From an uncultured Bacilli bacterium (lineage in GTDB: Bacteria; Bacillota_I; Bacilli_A; RF39; UBA660), in assembly GCA_934098435.1 (NCBI GenBank), contig CAKOOV010000005.1, positions 1-64,000 on the forward strand: a DNA stretch of 64,000 nucleotides. Reading direction: 5' to 3'. Every line of letters begins with the position of its first letter. Positions within the stretch are counted from its first letter, which is position 1. Under the pieces are notes generated by a model, which did not search any database, was not told where the DNA came from, and saw nothing but the letters and a program-made list of their open reading frames with translations. The translations under genes and the position numbers were made by a program. This document shows positions 9,721 to 19,900 of the stretch, piece by piece.

Positions 9721-9736
9721 AAAGGAAGTAATTAAA

Positions 9737-9913
9737 ATGAAAGAAGAAAAACAAGAAAAATTAGTTGGTGAGGGTGTAGGTTTTGATAGAATTAGAAGGA
9801 TTACTGGTTATTTAGTTGGTACTGTAGATAGATTTAATAACGGTAAGAGAGCTGAAGAAAGAGATAGAGTAAAACATAGTACTGAAGGATTATTAGATAA
9901 AAAGGCTGCTTAG
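9737..9913 (+). CDS. Stand-alone glycyl-radical domain of class III ribonucleotide reductase
   Basis: This is a 58-codon gene starting at ATG 9737, 16 bases after the nrdD stop, with its own ribosome site (AAAGGAAG, 9721-9728). The product contains RIRRITGYLVG and ends near RAEERDRVKHS. That matches the C-terminal glycyl-radical segment of NrdD (RRxCGYL...RVKH in family members), with the radical-bearing glycine expected in TGYL. The frame is +1 relative to nrdD, and an upstream ATG at 9692 inside nrdD is in frame but has no clear ribosome site. It probably assembles with the 765-residue subunit and is activated by NrdG. Separate subunit is the simplest reading; a frameshifted fusion is less likely. 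Confidence 0.8.
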   Translation: MKEEKQEKLVGEGVGFDRIRRITGYLVGTVDRFNNGKRAEERDRVKHSTEGLLDKKAA

Positions 9914-10473
9914 TGGAAATTAGACTTGCTTCGCCAGTATTACAATCTGATAGTATTGTAGATGGGGAAGGTATAAGAGCGGTATTGTGGACCCAGGGTT
10001 GCTTACATAAGTGCCCTGGGTGTCATAATCCTCAAACGCATTCTTTTGATGAAGGCTTTTTGGTAGATATCCGTGAAGTAGAGGATCAAATAGATGAACT
10101 TGAAGGGCAAGATGGTATTACTTTTTCTGGTGGAGATCCTTTATATCAGGTTGATGCTTGTTTAGAACTTGCTAAATATATTAAAGCTAAAAAAATGAAT
10201 ATTTGGTGCTATACTGGTTTTACTTTTGAGAGTCTTATGGCTTTGGCTAAGGATAATCCTAAAATAATTGAATTTTTAAAAACTATTGATGTATTAATAG
10301 ATGGTCCTTTTATTCTTGAAAAGAAGAGTTATGATTGTATTTTTAGGGGATCTACTAATCAGAGAATTATTGATAGTAAGAATAGTGTTAAGAATAAAAA
10401 GGTTGTTTTAGTAGATAAGTATTATAATACTAATAATAAAAAGAAAAATATTAGGGATCGTATATATGTATGA
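9913..10473 (+). CDS. nrdG: Anaerobic ribonucleotide reductase activating protein (radical SAM)
   Basis: It uses S-adenosylmethionine and a 4Fe-4S cluster to make the glycyl radical of NrdD. The CxxxCxxC cluster motif is seen as CLHKCPGC (about residues 30-37), followed by the glycine-rich TFSGGDPL motif. The GTG start overlaps the preceding TAG by one base, so translation is coupled to the glycyl-radical gene. The C-terminus is Lys/Asn-rich and unremarkable. Confidence 0.93.
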   Translation: MEIRLASPVLQSDSIVDGEGIRAVLWTQGCLHKCPGCHNPQTHSFDEGFLVDIREVEDQIDELEGQDGITFSGGDPLYQVDACLELAKYIKAKKMNIWCYTGFTFESLMALAKDNPKIIEFLKTIDVLIDGPFILEKKSYDCIFRGSTNQRIIDSKNSVKNKKVVLVDKYYNTNNKKKNIRDRIYV

Positions 10474-10548
10474 TTCTTTTTATTTTTATATTTTATAGTA
10501 GATTTTATTTGAGAAATCTGATAAAATAGATAAGTAGGATGTGAATGT

Positions 10549-13488
10549 ATGTATTTAAAGGAGTTAAGAGCATATGGTTTTAAATCATTTGCTGATAAAA
10601 CAAGAGTTGAGTTTTGTAAGAATGTTAATGGTATTGTTGGACCTAATGGTTCTGGTAAATCTAATATTGTAGATGCTGTTAGATGGGTATTGGGAGAACA
10701 ATCTATGAAGTCTTTAAGAGGTGATTCTTCACTTGATGTTATTTTTTCTGGTAGTGAGAGTAGAAAACCTCTTAATAGTGCTTCGGTATCTTTGATATTT
10801 GATAATACAGATAAGACATTGCCTATTGATTTTGATGAGGTTTCTATTAAGAGAATGGCTTTTCGTACAGGTGAAAATGAGTATTATATTAATAATGAAA
10901 GGGTAAGACTTAAGGATATTATTGAGTTATTATCTGATTCTGGTACTGCTAAAGAGAGTTTTAATATTATTAGTCAGGGTAAGATTGATGAAATACTTTC
11001 TAATAAACCTGAAGATAGAAGGATAATATTTGAAGAGGCTGCTGGGGTACTTAAGTATAAGAGAAGAAAAGAAGAAGCTTTAAGAAAACTTGATAGAACC
11101 AATCAGAATTTAAATCGTGTTAATGATATTATTTTAGAACTTGAAGGTAATGTAGTACCTTTAGAAGAGGCTTCGAAGAAGGCTATTAGATATAAAGATA
11201 TTAAAGATAAGTTATCTAATATAGAGGTTGCTTCGATTGCTAAAATGATTAGTGATTTGAATTTTGAATATAAAGAAGATAAAGAAAAGATTGAGTTATT
11301 AGAAGATGAAATTGCTAAGGTTAGTACTAATAATAGTAATTATGATATTGATATTCTTAAATATAAAGATAAACTTAGAAATATAAGGGAAGATATTTCT
11401 TCTAAACAGAGTGCTTTAATTGATCTTACTAAGAATGAAGAGAAGATTACTTCTTCTATTAAATTATTACAAGAGAGAAATAAGTATAAGGAAGAGTCTT
11501 CTAAAATTGCTAATAATATTATTTCTTTGAAAGAGGAGATTATTGATATTAATAATAATTTGAATAATTTTAATAGTGATATTTTGGTTATTAATAAGAA
11601 GATAGAGTTATTAAAAAAGGATATTGATAATATTAGTAGTAAGAGTAGTGATTTGTTATTTAGGAAGAATAATTATAATAATATGATTATTAAGAATAAT
11701 AGGGATATTGATAGTTTGAAATATAGAATTCAATATTTGGAAGATAGTATTAATAATAATTCATTGGTTCCTAAACAGATTAAAATGATATTAGATAATC
11801 CTAAATTTAATGGTATTCATAATGTTATTGCTTCACTTATTGATACTGATAATAAATATAATACTGCTATTAGTACTGCTTTAGGGGGACAGGCTTCATA
11901 TTTAGTAGTAGATACTCCTAATATTGCTAAAGAACTTATTAATTATCTTAAGAGTAATAATCTTGGTAGGGCAACTTTTTATCCGTTATCTGTTATTAAT
12001 GGTCGTTATATTGATAATGGTATTTTAGATAATATTAGATATGAGAATGGATATATTGGTATTGCTAGTGAACTTGTTAAGTATGATAATAGATATAGTA
12101 ATATTATTTCTAATGTACTTGGTAATACTATTATAGTGGATAATATTGATACTGCTAATAGATTTAGTGTTCTTATTAATAAAAAATATAAAATTGTTAC
12201 TTTAGATGGTCAAGTCGTTAATGTTGGTGGTTCTTTAACTGGTGGTAGTAAGGATAAGTTTAATAATTCTTTATCTATTAGATATGAACTCGATGAAAAT
12301 AGAAAGAAATGTAATGTTCTTGAAGATAAGAATAAAGATATTATTAAGGAACTTAGTGATATTGATAAAGAACTTAATGAGATTAATAATAAATTATATG
12401 AGTATCAAAATAATAAGATTCAATATGAAACTAAGAAAGAAAATATTTATATAACTATTAATAAACTTAATAAGGATAAAGAAGAAAAAGAAAATGAACT
12501 TAGGGATTTGACTAATATTACTTCTAATAATAGTGAAGAAGATAATCTTATTAATGAACTTGCTAAAATTAGGGAGAATATTAGTAGTGTTAATAGTAGT
12601 CTTTCTTTATTAAAAGTGGACGAGGATAAGATTAATAATACTATTAATGAGCTTGAGGAAACTTCTAGAAGTAGTAATAGTTATATTGGTAAGAAGCAAA
12701 AGGAACTTAATAATTTGAATATTATTGTTAATAGAATTGATGTTAAGTTAGATAATTTGCTTAATGATTTGACTAATGATTATAATATGACTTATGAGTT
12801 TGCTATTAATAATTATAAATTAGATATGGATATAGATAGTGCTAATAAGGAGATTAGTAGGCTTAAGAATGATTTGCTTGCTATTGGAGATGTTAATTTG
12901 AATGCTCCTAGTGAATATGAAAGGGTTAAAGAGAGATATGATTTTTTGAAATCACAGAAAGAGGATTTAATTACTGCTGAAAATACTTTATATGATATTA
13001 TTAAAGAGATGGATAGTATTATGAAGAATAAGCTTAGTACTACTTTTGAAGAAGTAAGACGTGAATTTAAGATTGTATATCGTGAGTTATTTAAGGGAGG
13101 AAGAGCGGAACTTTCTTTAACTGATCCGGATAATATATTGGAAACTGGGATTGATATTAAGGCGGAGCCTCCTGGAAAAAAACTTCAGAGTATTAGTTTG
13201 TTATCTGGTGGAGAGAAGACTTTTACGGCTATATCGTTATTATTTGCTATACTTAATGTTAGACCTGTACCTTTTTGTTTATTTGATGAGGTTGAGGCTG
13301 CTTTAGATGATGCTAATGTTGAGGCTTTTGGTAAATATTTGGATAAGTATAGAGATAATACACAATTTATTATTATTACTCATAAAAAGAAGACTATGGA
13401 ATATGCAGATGTTTTATATGGTATTACAATGCAAGAGTCTGGGGTTAGTAAGATTGTATCTGTAAAATTAGAAGATATTAAGAAATAA
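10549..13488 (+). CDS. smc: Chromosome segregation protein SMC (short-armed)
   Basis: This ATPase organises and segregates the chromosome as a dimer with ScpA and ScpB. Walker A GPNGSGKS lies at about residues 31-38, coiled coils at about 170-410 and 565-810, and the hinge at about 420-560 (GIHNVIASLI to the GGSLTGGS end). The ABC signature LSGGEK is at about 885 and Walker B FCLFDEVEAALD at about 908. At 979 residues it is some 200 shorter than the usual bacterial SMC of about 1190, and the shortfall is in the coiled-coil arms. The ribosome site is weak (AGGAT). scpAB are not in the window. Confidence 0.95.
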   Translation: MYLKELRAYGFKSFADKTRVEFCKNVNGIVGPNGSGKSNIVDAVRWVLGEQSMKSLRGDSSLDVIFSGSESRKPLNSASVSLIFDNTDKTLPIDFDEVSIKRMAFRTGENEYYINNERVRLKDIIELLSDSGTAKESFNIISQGKIDEILSNKPEDRRIIFEEAAGVLKYKRRKEEALRKLDRTNQNLNRVNDIILELEGNVVPLEEASKKAIRYKDIKDKLSNIEVASIAKMISDLNFEYKEDKEKIELLEDEIAKVSTNNSNYDIDILKYKDKLRNIREDISSKQSALIDLTKNEEKITSSIKLLQERNKYKEESSKIANNIISLKEEIIDINNNLNNFNSDILVINKKIELLKKDIDNISSKSSDLLFRKNNYNNMIIKNNRDIDSLKYRIQYLEDSINNNSLVPKQIKMILDNPKFNGIHNVIASLIDTDNKYNTAISTALGGQASYLVVDTPNIAKELINYLKSNNLGRATFYPLSVINGRYIDNGILDNIRYENGYIGIASELVKYDNRYSNIISNVLGNTIIVDNIDTANRFSVLINKKYKIVTLDGQVVNVGGSLTGGSKDKFNNSLSIRYELDENRKKCNVLEDKNKDIIKELSDIDKELNEINNKLYEYQNNKIQYETKKENIYITINKLNKDKEEKENELRDLTNITSNNSEEDNLINELAKIRENISSVNSSLSLLKVDEDKINNTINELEETSRSSNSYIGKKQKELNNLNIIVNRIDVKLDNLLNDLTNDYNMTYEFAINNYKLDMDIDSANKEISRLKNDLLAIGDVNLNAPSEYERVKERYDFLKSQKEDLITAENTLYDIIKEMDSIMKNKLSTTFEEVRREFKIVYRELFKGGRAELSLTDPDNILETGIDIKAEPPGKKLQSISLLSGGEKTFTAISLLFAILNVRPVPFCLFDEVEAALDDANVEAFGKYLDKYRDNTQFIIITHKKKTMEYADVLYGITMQESGVSKIVSVKLEDIKK

Positions 13489-13512
13489 AATTTGTTATTT
13501 TATTTCTTTTTT
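13480..13512 (+). terminator. Terminator of smc
   Basis: A 12-bp stem AAGAAATAAAAT (13480-13491) with ATTTTATTTCTT (13497-13508), five-base loop and T-run to 13512. It overlaps the smc stop codon. Confidence 0.8.
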
Positions 13513-13547
13513 AGTAAAATGAATTAATGAAAGAAAAAATAATATAA

Positions 13548-13576
13548 TTGACTTTGTTTGATATTTGTGTTATATT
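13548..13576 (+). promoter_or_regulatory. Promoter upstream of leader peptide and first helicase
   Basis: TTGACT (13548-13553), 17-bp spacer, TATATT (13571-13576). A second signal, extended -10 TGGTATAAT at 13623-13631, lies closer to the helicase start and resembles the one before the second helicase. Confidence 0.6.
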
Positions 13577-13605
13577 ATTTTCTAATTTTAGAGGGGGTAT
13601 TTTAT

Positions 13606-13668
13606 ATGATATTTGAAAAGTATGGTATAATATATATAATAGGTGTGATAGGTGAGAAGTATGAATAA
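13606..13668 (+). CDS. Possible 20-codon leader peptide overlapping the helicase start
   Basis: ATG 13606 follows a strong site (GAGGGGG, 13591-13597). The frame ends at TAA 13666-13668, a few bases past the helicase ATG at 13661. The peptide would be MIFEKYGIIYIIGVIGEKYE. Overlap suggests translational coupling or a short upstream ORF controlling the helicase. The second helicase gene has no equivalent. Chance is possible at this length. Confidence 0.35.
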   Translation: MIFEKYGIIYIIGVIGEKYE

Positions 13669-16600
13669 TATATTAAATTTATATGAACATAATATTGAAG
13701 CATTTAATAGGGTGCTTAATGCTTATAATAATGGTGAAGATAAAGTGGCTATATTACAGGCTACTGGTACTGGTAAAAGTTATGTAGCTTTAAGATTAGC
13801 TTATGAATATAAAGATAAAAAAGTATTATATATATCTCCTTCTGGAGCTATAATAGAGCATATTAAAAATATAATAGATAATAATGGTTTAGATATAAAT
13901 AAGGATTTTTCTAATTTAAAATTTGGAACATATCAAAGTTTAATAAATTTATCAAGAGAAGAAATAGTTGATTTAGATGTTGATTTACTTATAACAGATG
14001 AACTTCATCATCTTGGTGCTCCTGTATGGGGAAATAGAATTAATACTATTGTAGATACTCATCATAATATGTTATTGTTTGGTATGTCTGCCTATAATGT
14101 AAGAGATAGAGGCACTATATATGAAAGAGATATGACTAATCCAGATACTGATGAATTATTTTCTGGTAAGGTAGTAAACTATTATGATTTATGCGATGCT
14201 ATGATAGATGGGGTACTACCTAAACCTATTTATCGAAGTGCTTATGTAAGATTATATGATTATGAGAAATATCTTGAAGATAAAATAGAAGAAGGAAATT
14301 TATCAACGAAAGATTATACGGAATATAAGAAGTTATTATTAGATGTTAAAAGGAAAATAACTAATGCTCCGAATATACCTGATATGGTAAGAAAAAATAT
14401 TAAAAATGCTGGTAAATATATTTATTTTTGTCCTCCGATTACTGAGGAGGATACTAATGATATAGATACAATTATGAATGAAGTTAAACAATGGTTTGAT
14501 GGGTATGATGTAGTATTTTATAAAACGACAAGTAAAGATAAAACAAGTGGTAAACTAAATAGAGAGGCTTTTTATAATGATAGAGATCTAGAAGGAAATA
14601 GTGTTAAAAAGAAACTTAGAATTATGTTTGCTATTAATCAATATAATGAAGGAGTGCATGCTCCAGATGTTGATGGAGTAATACTTGGAAGAGGTACTAC
14701 TTCAGATATTGTATATTTTGAGCAAATAGGTAGAGCTTTAGCGGTAAAAGGAAAGACAAAAGAAAAGTATGAAGAATATGATTCATTAACTAGAAATGAA
14801 TTAATAGATATAGCTAAAGGTAATGGTATAGACGTATCTTTAGATATGACAAAAGAAGAAATAATTGATAAATTATTATCCCCAGTAATTATAGATTTAA
14901 CTAATAATATAGAGTTTATTGAAGAATTAGAAAATAATTTAAAGAATAAGGTAAAAGATATTCAAAAGAAACAAGGTAAAAGTAATAGAAAGATTAAAAT
15001 AAGAAATACTGATTTTGATATAAATATAGAGAATAAAGATTTATATGAAATATTAAGATATGTAAGAGATAGAATTAATCCTAATAGCTGGGATATGATG
15101 TATGAATTAGCAAAGAAATATTATGAACATTATGGTGATTTAAAAATACCATGTAGGTTTAAAACAATAAATGGTTATGATACAGATGAAAAAGGTTATA
15201 AATTAGGAGTATGGATTAGTAATCAAAGAATCAACTACAAAAATGGTACTCTTTTTGAAGATAGGATAGAAAAGCTTGAAGAAATAGGTATGATATTTGA
15301 AGATGTATATAAAGATACTTGGAATATGATGTATAAATTAGCAAAGAAATACTATGAACATCATGGCAATTTGAAAATATCACATAGTTTTAAAACAATA
15401 AATGGTTATGAAATTGATGAAAAAGGTTATAATTTAGGTGTATGGATTAATACTCAAAAAACGAATTATAATAAAAGTATTCTTTCTGAAGATAGAATAG
15501 AAAAACTTGAAGAAATAGGTATGATATTTGAAAAAGTAAATGATAATACATGGAATATGATGTATAAATTAGCAAAGAAATACTATGAACATTATGGTGA
15601 TTTGAAAATACCTCAAAAATTTAAAACAATAAATGGTTATGAAACAGACGAAAATGGTTATAACTTAGGAAATTGGATTAGTAATCAAAGAGTAAAATAT
15701 AAAAATGGTACTCTTTCTGAAGATAGAATAAAAAAACTTAAAGAAATAGATATGATATTTGGAATTGGAAAACAAGATGCCTGGAATATAATGTATGAAT
15801 TAGCAAAGAAATATTATGAACATTATGGAAATTTGAAAATACCACAGATGTTTAAAACAGTAAATGGTTATGAAGTTTATGAGAATGGTTATAGTTTAGG
15901 AACATGGATTAGTAGTCAAAGAGTAAAATATAAAAATGGTACTCTTTCTGAAGATAGAATAGAAAAGCTTGAAGAAATAGGTATGATATTTGAAAATGTA
16001 TATGAAGATGCTTGGAACAAAATGTATGAACGGGCTAAGAAATATTATGAACATTATGGTGATTTAAAAATACCTAAGATGTTTAAAACAATAAATGGTT
16101 ATGAAGTTGATGAAAAAGGCTATAGTTTGGGATTTTGGATTGTTAATCAAAGAGTAAAATATAAAAATGACATTCTTTCTGAAGATAAAATAAAAAAACT
16201 TGAAGAAATAGGTATGATGTTTGAAAATTTAAATGACGATACATGGAATAAAATGTATGAACTAGCAAAGAAATATTATGAACATTATGGCAATTTGAAA
16301 ATACCACGCAGTTTTAAAACATTAAATGGTTATGATGTTGATGAGAAAGGTTGTAACTTAGGATTATGGATTGGTACTCAAAAAGCAAACTATAAAAAAG
16401 GTAGTCTTTTAGAAGATAAAATAAAAAAACTTGAAAAAATAGGTATGATATTTGAAAATGTAAATGATGATACATGGAATATGATGTACGAATTAGCTAA
16501 GAAATATTATGAACATTATGGCAATTTGAAAATACCACGTAGTTTTAAAACAGTAAATGGTTATGAAGTTGATGAAAAAGGTTATAATTTAGGAGCGTGG

Positions 16601-16939
16601 ATTAATACTCAAAGATTTAGTTATAAAAAAGGTACTCTTTTTGAAGATAGAATAGAAAAGCTTGAAGAAATAGATATGATGTGGAATATAAGAAAAGATA
16701 CTGATACAAAGAAAGTATTATGTGATAAGTATGGCATTGATAGTTCTTTGGTAGAAAATATATCTTATATGGAACTTATTGCTAAAATTAATTATTTATT
16801 GGATAATAATATGAATATTATTATTGATGGTAAACTTAATTCTATATTTTTTATGAGTAATGAGAATATGATGATGAATTATGGTATTTCTTTAAAAGAT
16901 ATGGTTAATATTTATACTAAGAATAAGAAAGTTAAATAG
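13661..16939 (+). CDS. Superfamily-2 helicase with seven helicase-associated repeats
   Basis: The N-terminal motor (about residues 1-370) has Walker A ATGTGKS (about 34-40), a DEAH-type box DELHH (about 126-130), GVHAPDVDGVILGRGT and motif VI QIGRALA. A SAP/HeH-like helical patch follows (LTRNELIDIAKGNGI, about 375-410). Then come seven 77-residue helicase-associated (HA) repeats with core WxxMYxLAKKYYEHYG...LGxWIxxQR...RIxxLEEIGM, and a unique C-terminal region. HA repeats are thought to bind nucleic acid, but their substrate is unknown. The start is ATG 13661 with AGGTGA at 13650-13655; GTG 13652 is in frame but poorly placed. The gene is a near-copy of the next one. A role in DNA repair, restriction or defence is possible but unproven. 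Confidence 0.85.
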   Translation: MNNILNLYEHNIEAFNRVLNAYNNGEDKVAILQATGTGKSYVALRLAYEYKDKKVLYISPSGAIIEHIKNIIDNNGLDINKDFSNLKFGTYQSLINLSREEIVDLDVDLLITDELHHLGAPVWGNRINTIVDTHHNMLLFGMSAYNVRDRGTIYERDMTNPDTDELFSGKVVNYYDLCDAMIDGVLPKPIYRSAYVRLYDYEKYLEDKIEEGNLSTKDYTEYKKLLLDVKRKITNAPNIPDMVRKNIKNAGKYIYFCPPITEEDTNDIDTIMNEVKQWFDGYDVVFYKTTSKDKTSGKLNREAFYNDRDLEGNSVKKKLRIMFAINQYNEGVHAPDVDGVILGRGTTSDIVYFEQIGRALAVKGKTKEKYEEYDSLTRNELIDIAKGNGIDVSLDMTKEEIIDKLLSPVIIDLTNNIEFIEELENNLKNKVKDIQKKQGKSNRKIKIRNTDFDINIENKDLYEILRYVRDRINPNSWDMMYELAKKYYEHYGDLKIPCRFKTINGYDTDEKGYKLGVWISNQRINYKNGTLFEDRIEKLEEIGMIFEDVYKDTWNMMYKLAKKYYEHHGNLKISHSFKTINGYEIDEKGYNLGVWINTQKTNYNKSILSEDRIEKLEEIGMIFEKVNDNTWNMMYKLAKKYYEHYGDLKIPQKFKTINGYETDENGYNLGNWISNQRVKYKNGTLSEDRIKKLKEIDMIFGIGKQDAWNIMYELAKKYYEHYGNLKIPQMFKTVNGYEVYENGYSLGTWISSQRVKYKNGTLSEDRIEKLEEIGMIFENVYEDAWNKMYERAKKYYEHYGDLKIPKMFKTINGYEVDEKGYSLGFWIVNQRVKYKNDILSEDKIKKLEEIGMMFENLNDDTWNKMYELAKKYYEHYGNLKIPRSFKTLNGYDVDEKGCNLGLWIGTQKANYKKGSLLEDKIKKLEKIGMIFENVNDDTWNMMYELAKKYYEHYGNLKIPRSFKTVNGYEVDEKGYNLGAWINTQRFSYKKGTLFEDRIEKLEEIDMMWNIRKDTDTKKVLCDKYGIDSSLVENISYMELIAKINYLLDNNMNIIIDGKLNSIFFMSNENMMMNYGISLKDMVNIYTKNKKVK
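15089..16705 (+). repeat. Seven 231-bp helicase-associated repeats
   Basis: The conserved Trp codon that opens each repeat is at 15089, 15320, 15551, 15782, 16013, 16244 and 16475, an exact 231-bp (77-codon) period. Variation concentrates at the junctions (for example EDVYKDT, GIGKQDA, ENVNDDT) and after LKI. Confidence 0.9.
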
Positions 16940-16951
16940 AAGTTAAAGTTA

Positions 16952-16960
16952 TGATATAAT
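16952..16960 (+). promoter_or_regulatory. Extended -10 promoter of the second helicase
   Basis: TGATATAAT sits 27 bp before the start at 16988; no good -35 is seen. Confidence 0.5.
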
Positions 16961-16987
16961 AAATATGTATAATAAGAGGTGAGAAGT

Positions 16988-19900
16988 ATGAATAATATAT
17001 TAAATTTATATGAACATAATATTGAAGCATTTAATAGGGTACTTAATGCTTATAATTATGGTGAAGATAAAGTTGCTATATTGCAAGCTACTGGTACTGG
17101 TAAAAGTTATGTAGCTTTAAGATTAGCTTATGAATATAAAGATAAAAAAGTATTATATATATCTCCTTCTGGAGCTATAATAGAGCATATTAAAAATATA
17201 ATAGATAATAATGGTTTAGATATAAATAAGGATTTTTCTAATTTAAAATTTGGAACATATCAAAGTTTAATAAATTTATCAAGAGAAGAAATAGTTGATT
17301 TAGATGTTGATTTACTTATAACAGATGAACTTCATCATCTTGGTGCTCCTGTATGGGGAAATAGAATTAATACTATTGTAGATACTCATCATAATATGTT
17401 ATTGTTTGGTATGTCTGCCTATAATGTAAGAGATAGAGGCACTATATATGAAAGAGATATGACTAATCCAGATACTGATGAATTATTTTCTGGTAAGGTA
17501 GTAAACTATTATGATTTATGCGATGCTATGATAGATGGGGTACTACCTAAACCTATTTATCGAAGTGCTTATGTAAGATTATATGATTATGAGAAATATC
17601 TTGAAGATAAAATAGAAGAAGGAAATTTATCAACGAAAGATTATACGGAATATAAGAAGTTATTATTAGATGTTAAAAGGAAAATAACTAATGCTCCGAA
17701 TATACCTGATATGGTAAGAAAAAATATTAAAAATGCTGGTAAATATATTTATTTTTGTCCTCCGATTACTGAGGAGGATACTAATGATATAGATACAATT
17801 ATGAATGAAGTTAAACAATGGTTTGATGGGTATGATGTAGTATTTTATAAAACGACAAGTAAAGATAAAACAAGTGGTAAACTAAATAGAGAGGCTTTTT
17901 ATAATGATAGAGATCTAGAAGGAAATAGTGTTAAAAAGAAACTTAGAATTATGTTTGCTATTAATCAATATAATGAAGGAGTGCATGCTCCAGATGTTGA
18001 TGGAGTAATACTTGGAAGAGGTACTACTTCAGATATTGTATATTTTGAGCAAATAGGTAGAGCTTTAGCGGTAAAAGGAAAGACAAAAGAAAAGTATGAA
18101 GAATATGATTCATTAACTAGAAATGAATTAATAGATATAGCTAAAGGTAATGGTATAGACGTATCTTTAGATATGACAAAAGAAGAAATAATTGATAAAT
18201 TATTATCACCAGTAATTATAGATTTAACTAATAATATAGAGTTTATTGAAGAATTAGAGAATAATTTAAAGAATAGGGTAAAAGAAATTCAAAGGAAACA
18301 AGGTAAAAGTAATAGAAAGATTAAAATAAGAAATACTGATTTTGATATAAATATAGAAAATAAAGATTTATATGAAATATTAAGATATGTAAGAGATAGA
18401 ATTAATCCTAATAACTGGGATATGATGTATGAATTAGCAAAGAAATATTATGAACATTATAGTGACTTGAAAATACCATTTAGTTTTAAAACAATAAATG
18501 GTTATGAAACCGATGAAAATGGCTATAATTTAGGATTCTGGATTAGTAGTCAAAGAGTAAAATATAAAAAAGGTACTCTTTCTGAAGATAGAATAAAAAA
18601 GCTTAAAGAAATAGATATGATATTTGGAATTGGAAGGCAAGACGCCTGGAATATGATGTACGAATTAACAAAGAAATATTATGAGCATTATGGGAATTTG
18701 AAAATACCACATAGTTTTAAAACAATAAATGGTTATGAAACTGATGAAAAAGGTTATAAATTAGGATTCTGGATTAGTAAGCAAAGAAACAACTACAAAA
18801 ATGGTACTCTTTCTGAAGATAGAATAGAAAAGCTTGAAGAAATAGGTATGATATTTGAAAATGTATATAAAGATACTTGGAATATGATGTATAAATTAGC
18901 TAAGAAATACTATGAACATTATGATAATTTGAAAATACCTAAGATGTTTAAAACAATAAATGGCTATGAAATTGATGAAAAAGGTTATAATTTAGGTGTA
19001 TGGATTGCTACTCAAAAAACGAATTATAATAAAAGTATTCTTTCTGAAGATAAAATAGAAAAACTTGAAGAAATAGGTATGATATTTAAAAAAGTAAATG
19101 ATAATACATGGAATATGATGTATAAATTAGCAAAGAAATACTATGAACATTATGGTGATTTGAAAATATCACGTAGTTTTAAAACAATAAATGGATATGA
19201 AATTGATAAAAATGGCTATAATTTAGGATTCTGGATTAGTAATCAAAGAAGGGTAAAATATAAAAATGATACTCTTTCTGAAGATAGAATAAAACAACTC
19301 GAAAAAATAGACATGATATTTGGAATTGGAAAACAAGATGCCTGGAATATAATGTACGACCTAGCAAAGAAATATTATGAACATTATGGCAATTTGAAAA
19401 TACCACGTAGCTTTAAAACAGTAAATGGTTATGAAACCGATGAAAAAGGTTATAAATTAGGTGTGTGGATTACTACTCAAAAGACGAATTATAATAAAAG
19501 CATTCTTTCTGAAGATAGAATAAAAAAACTTGAAAAAATAGGTATGATGTTTGAAAATGTAAATGATGATAAATGGAATAAAATGTATGAGCTAGCTAAG
19601 AAATATTATGAACATTATGATAATTTGAAAATACCTAAGATGTTTAAAACAATAAATGGCTATGAAATTGATGAAGAAGGTTATAATTTAGGAGCGTGGA
19701 TTAATACTCAAAGGTTTAGTTATAAAAAGGGTACTCTTTTTGAAGATAGAATAGAAAAACTTGAAGAAATAGGTATGATGTGGAATATAAGAAAAGATAC
19801 TGATACAAAGAAAGTATTATGTGATAAGCATGGTATTGATAGTTCTTTGGTAGAGAATATATCTTATATGGAACTTTTTGCTAAAATTAATTATTTATTG

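Noticed and set aside
9692..9736. Longer version of the glycyl-radical gene starting inside nrdD, or a programmed frameshift joining it to nrdD
   Set aside because: ATG 9692 lacks a ribosome site, and the amino acids 9692-9736 would encode do not look like family sequence. The frame relation is +1, no standard -1 slippery heptamer is in register, and ATG 9737 has a good AAAGGAAG site.
10474..10548. Terminator after nrdG
   Set aside because: Only a weak, imperfect ATTTTAT/ATAAAAT pairing is visible and no T-run follows.
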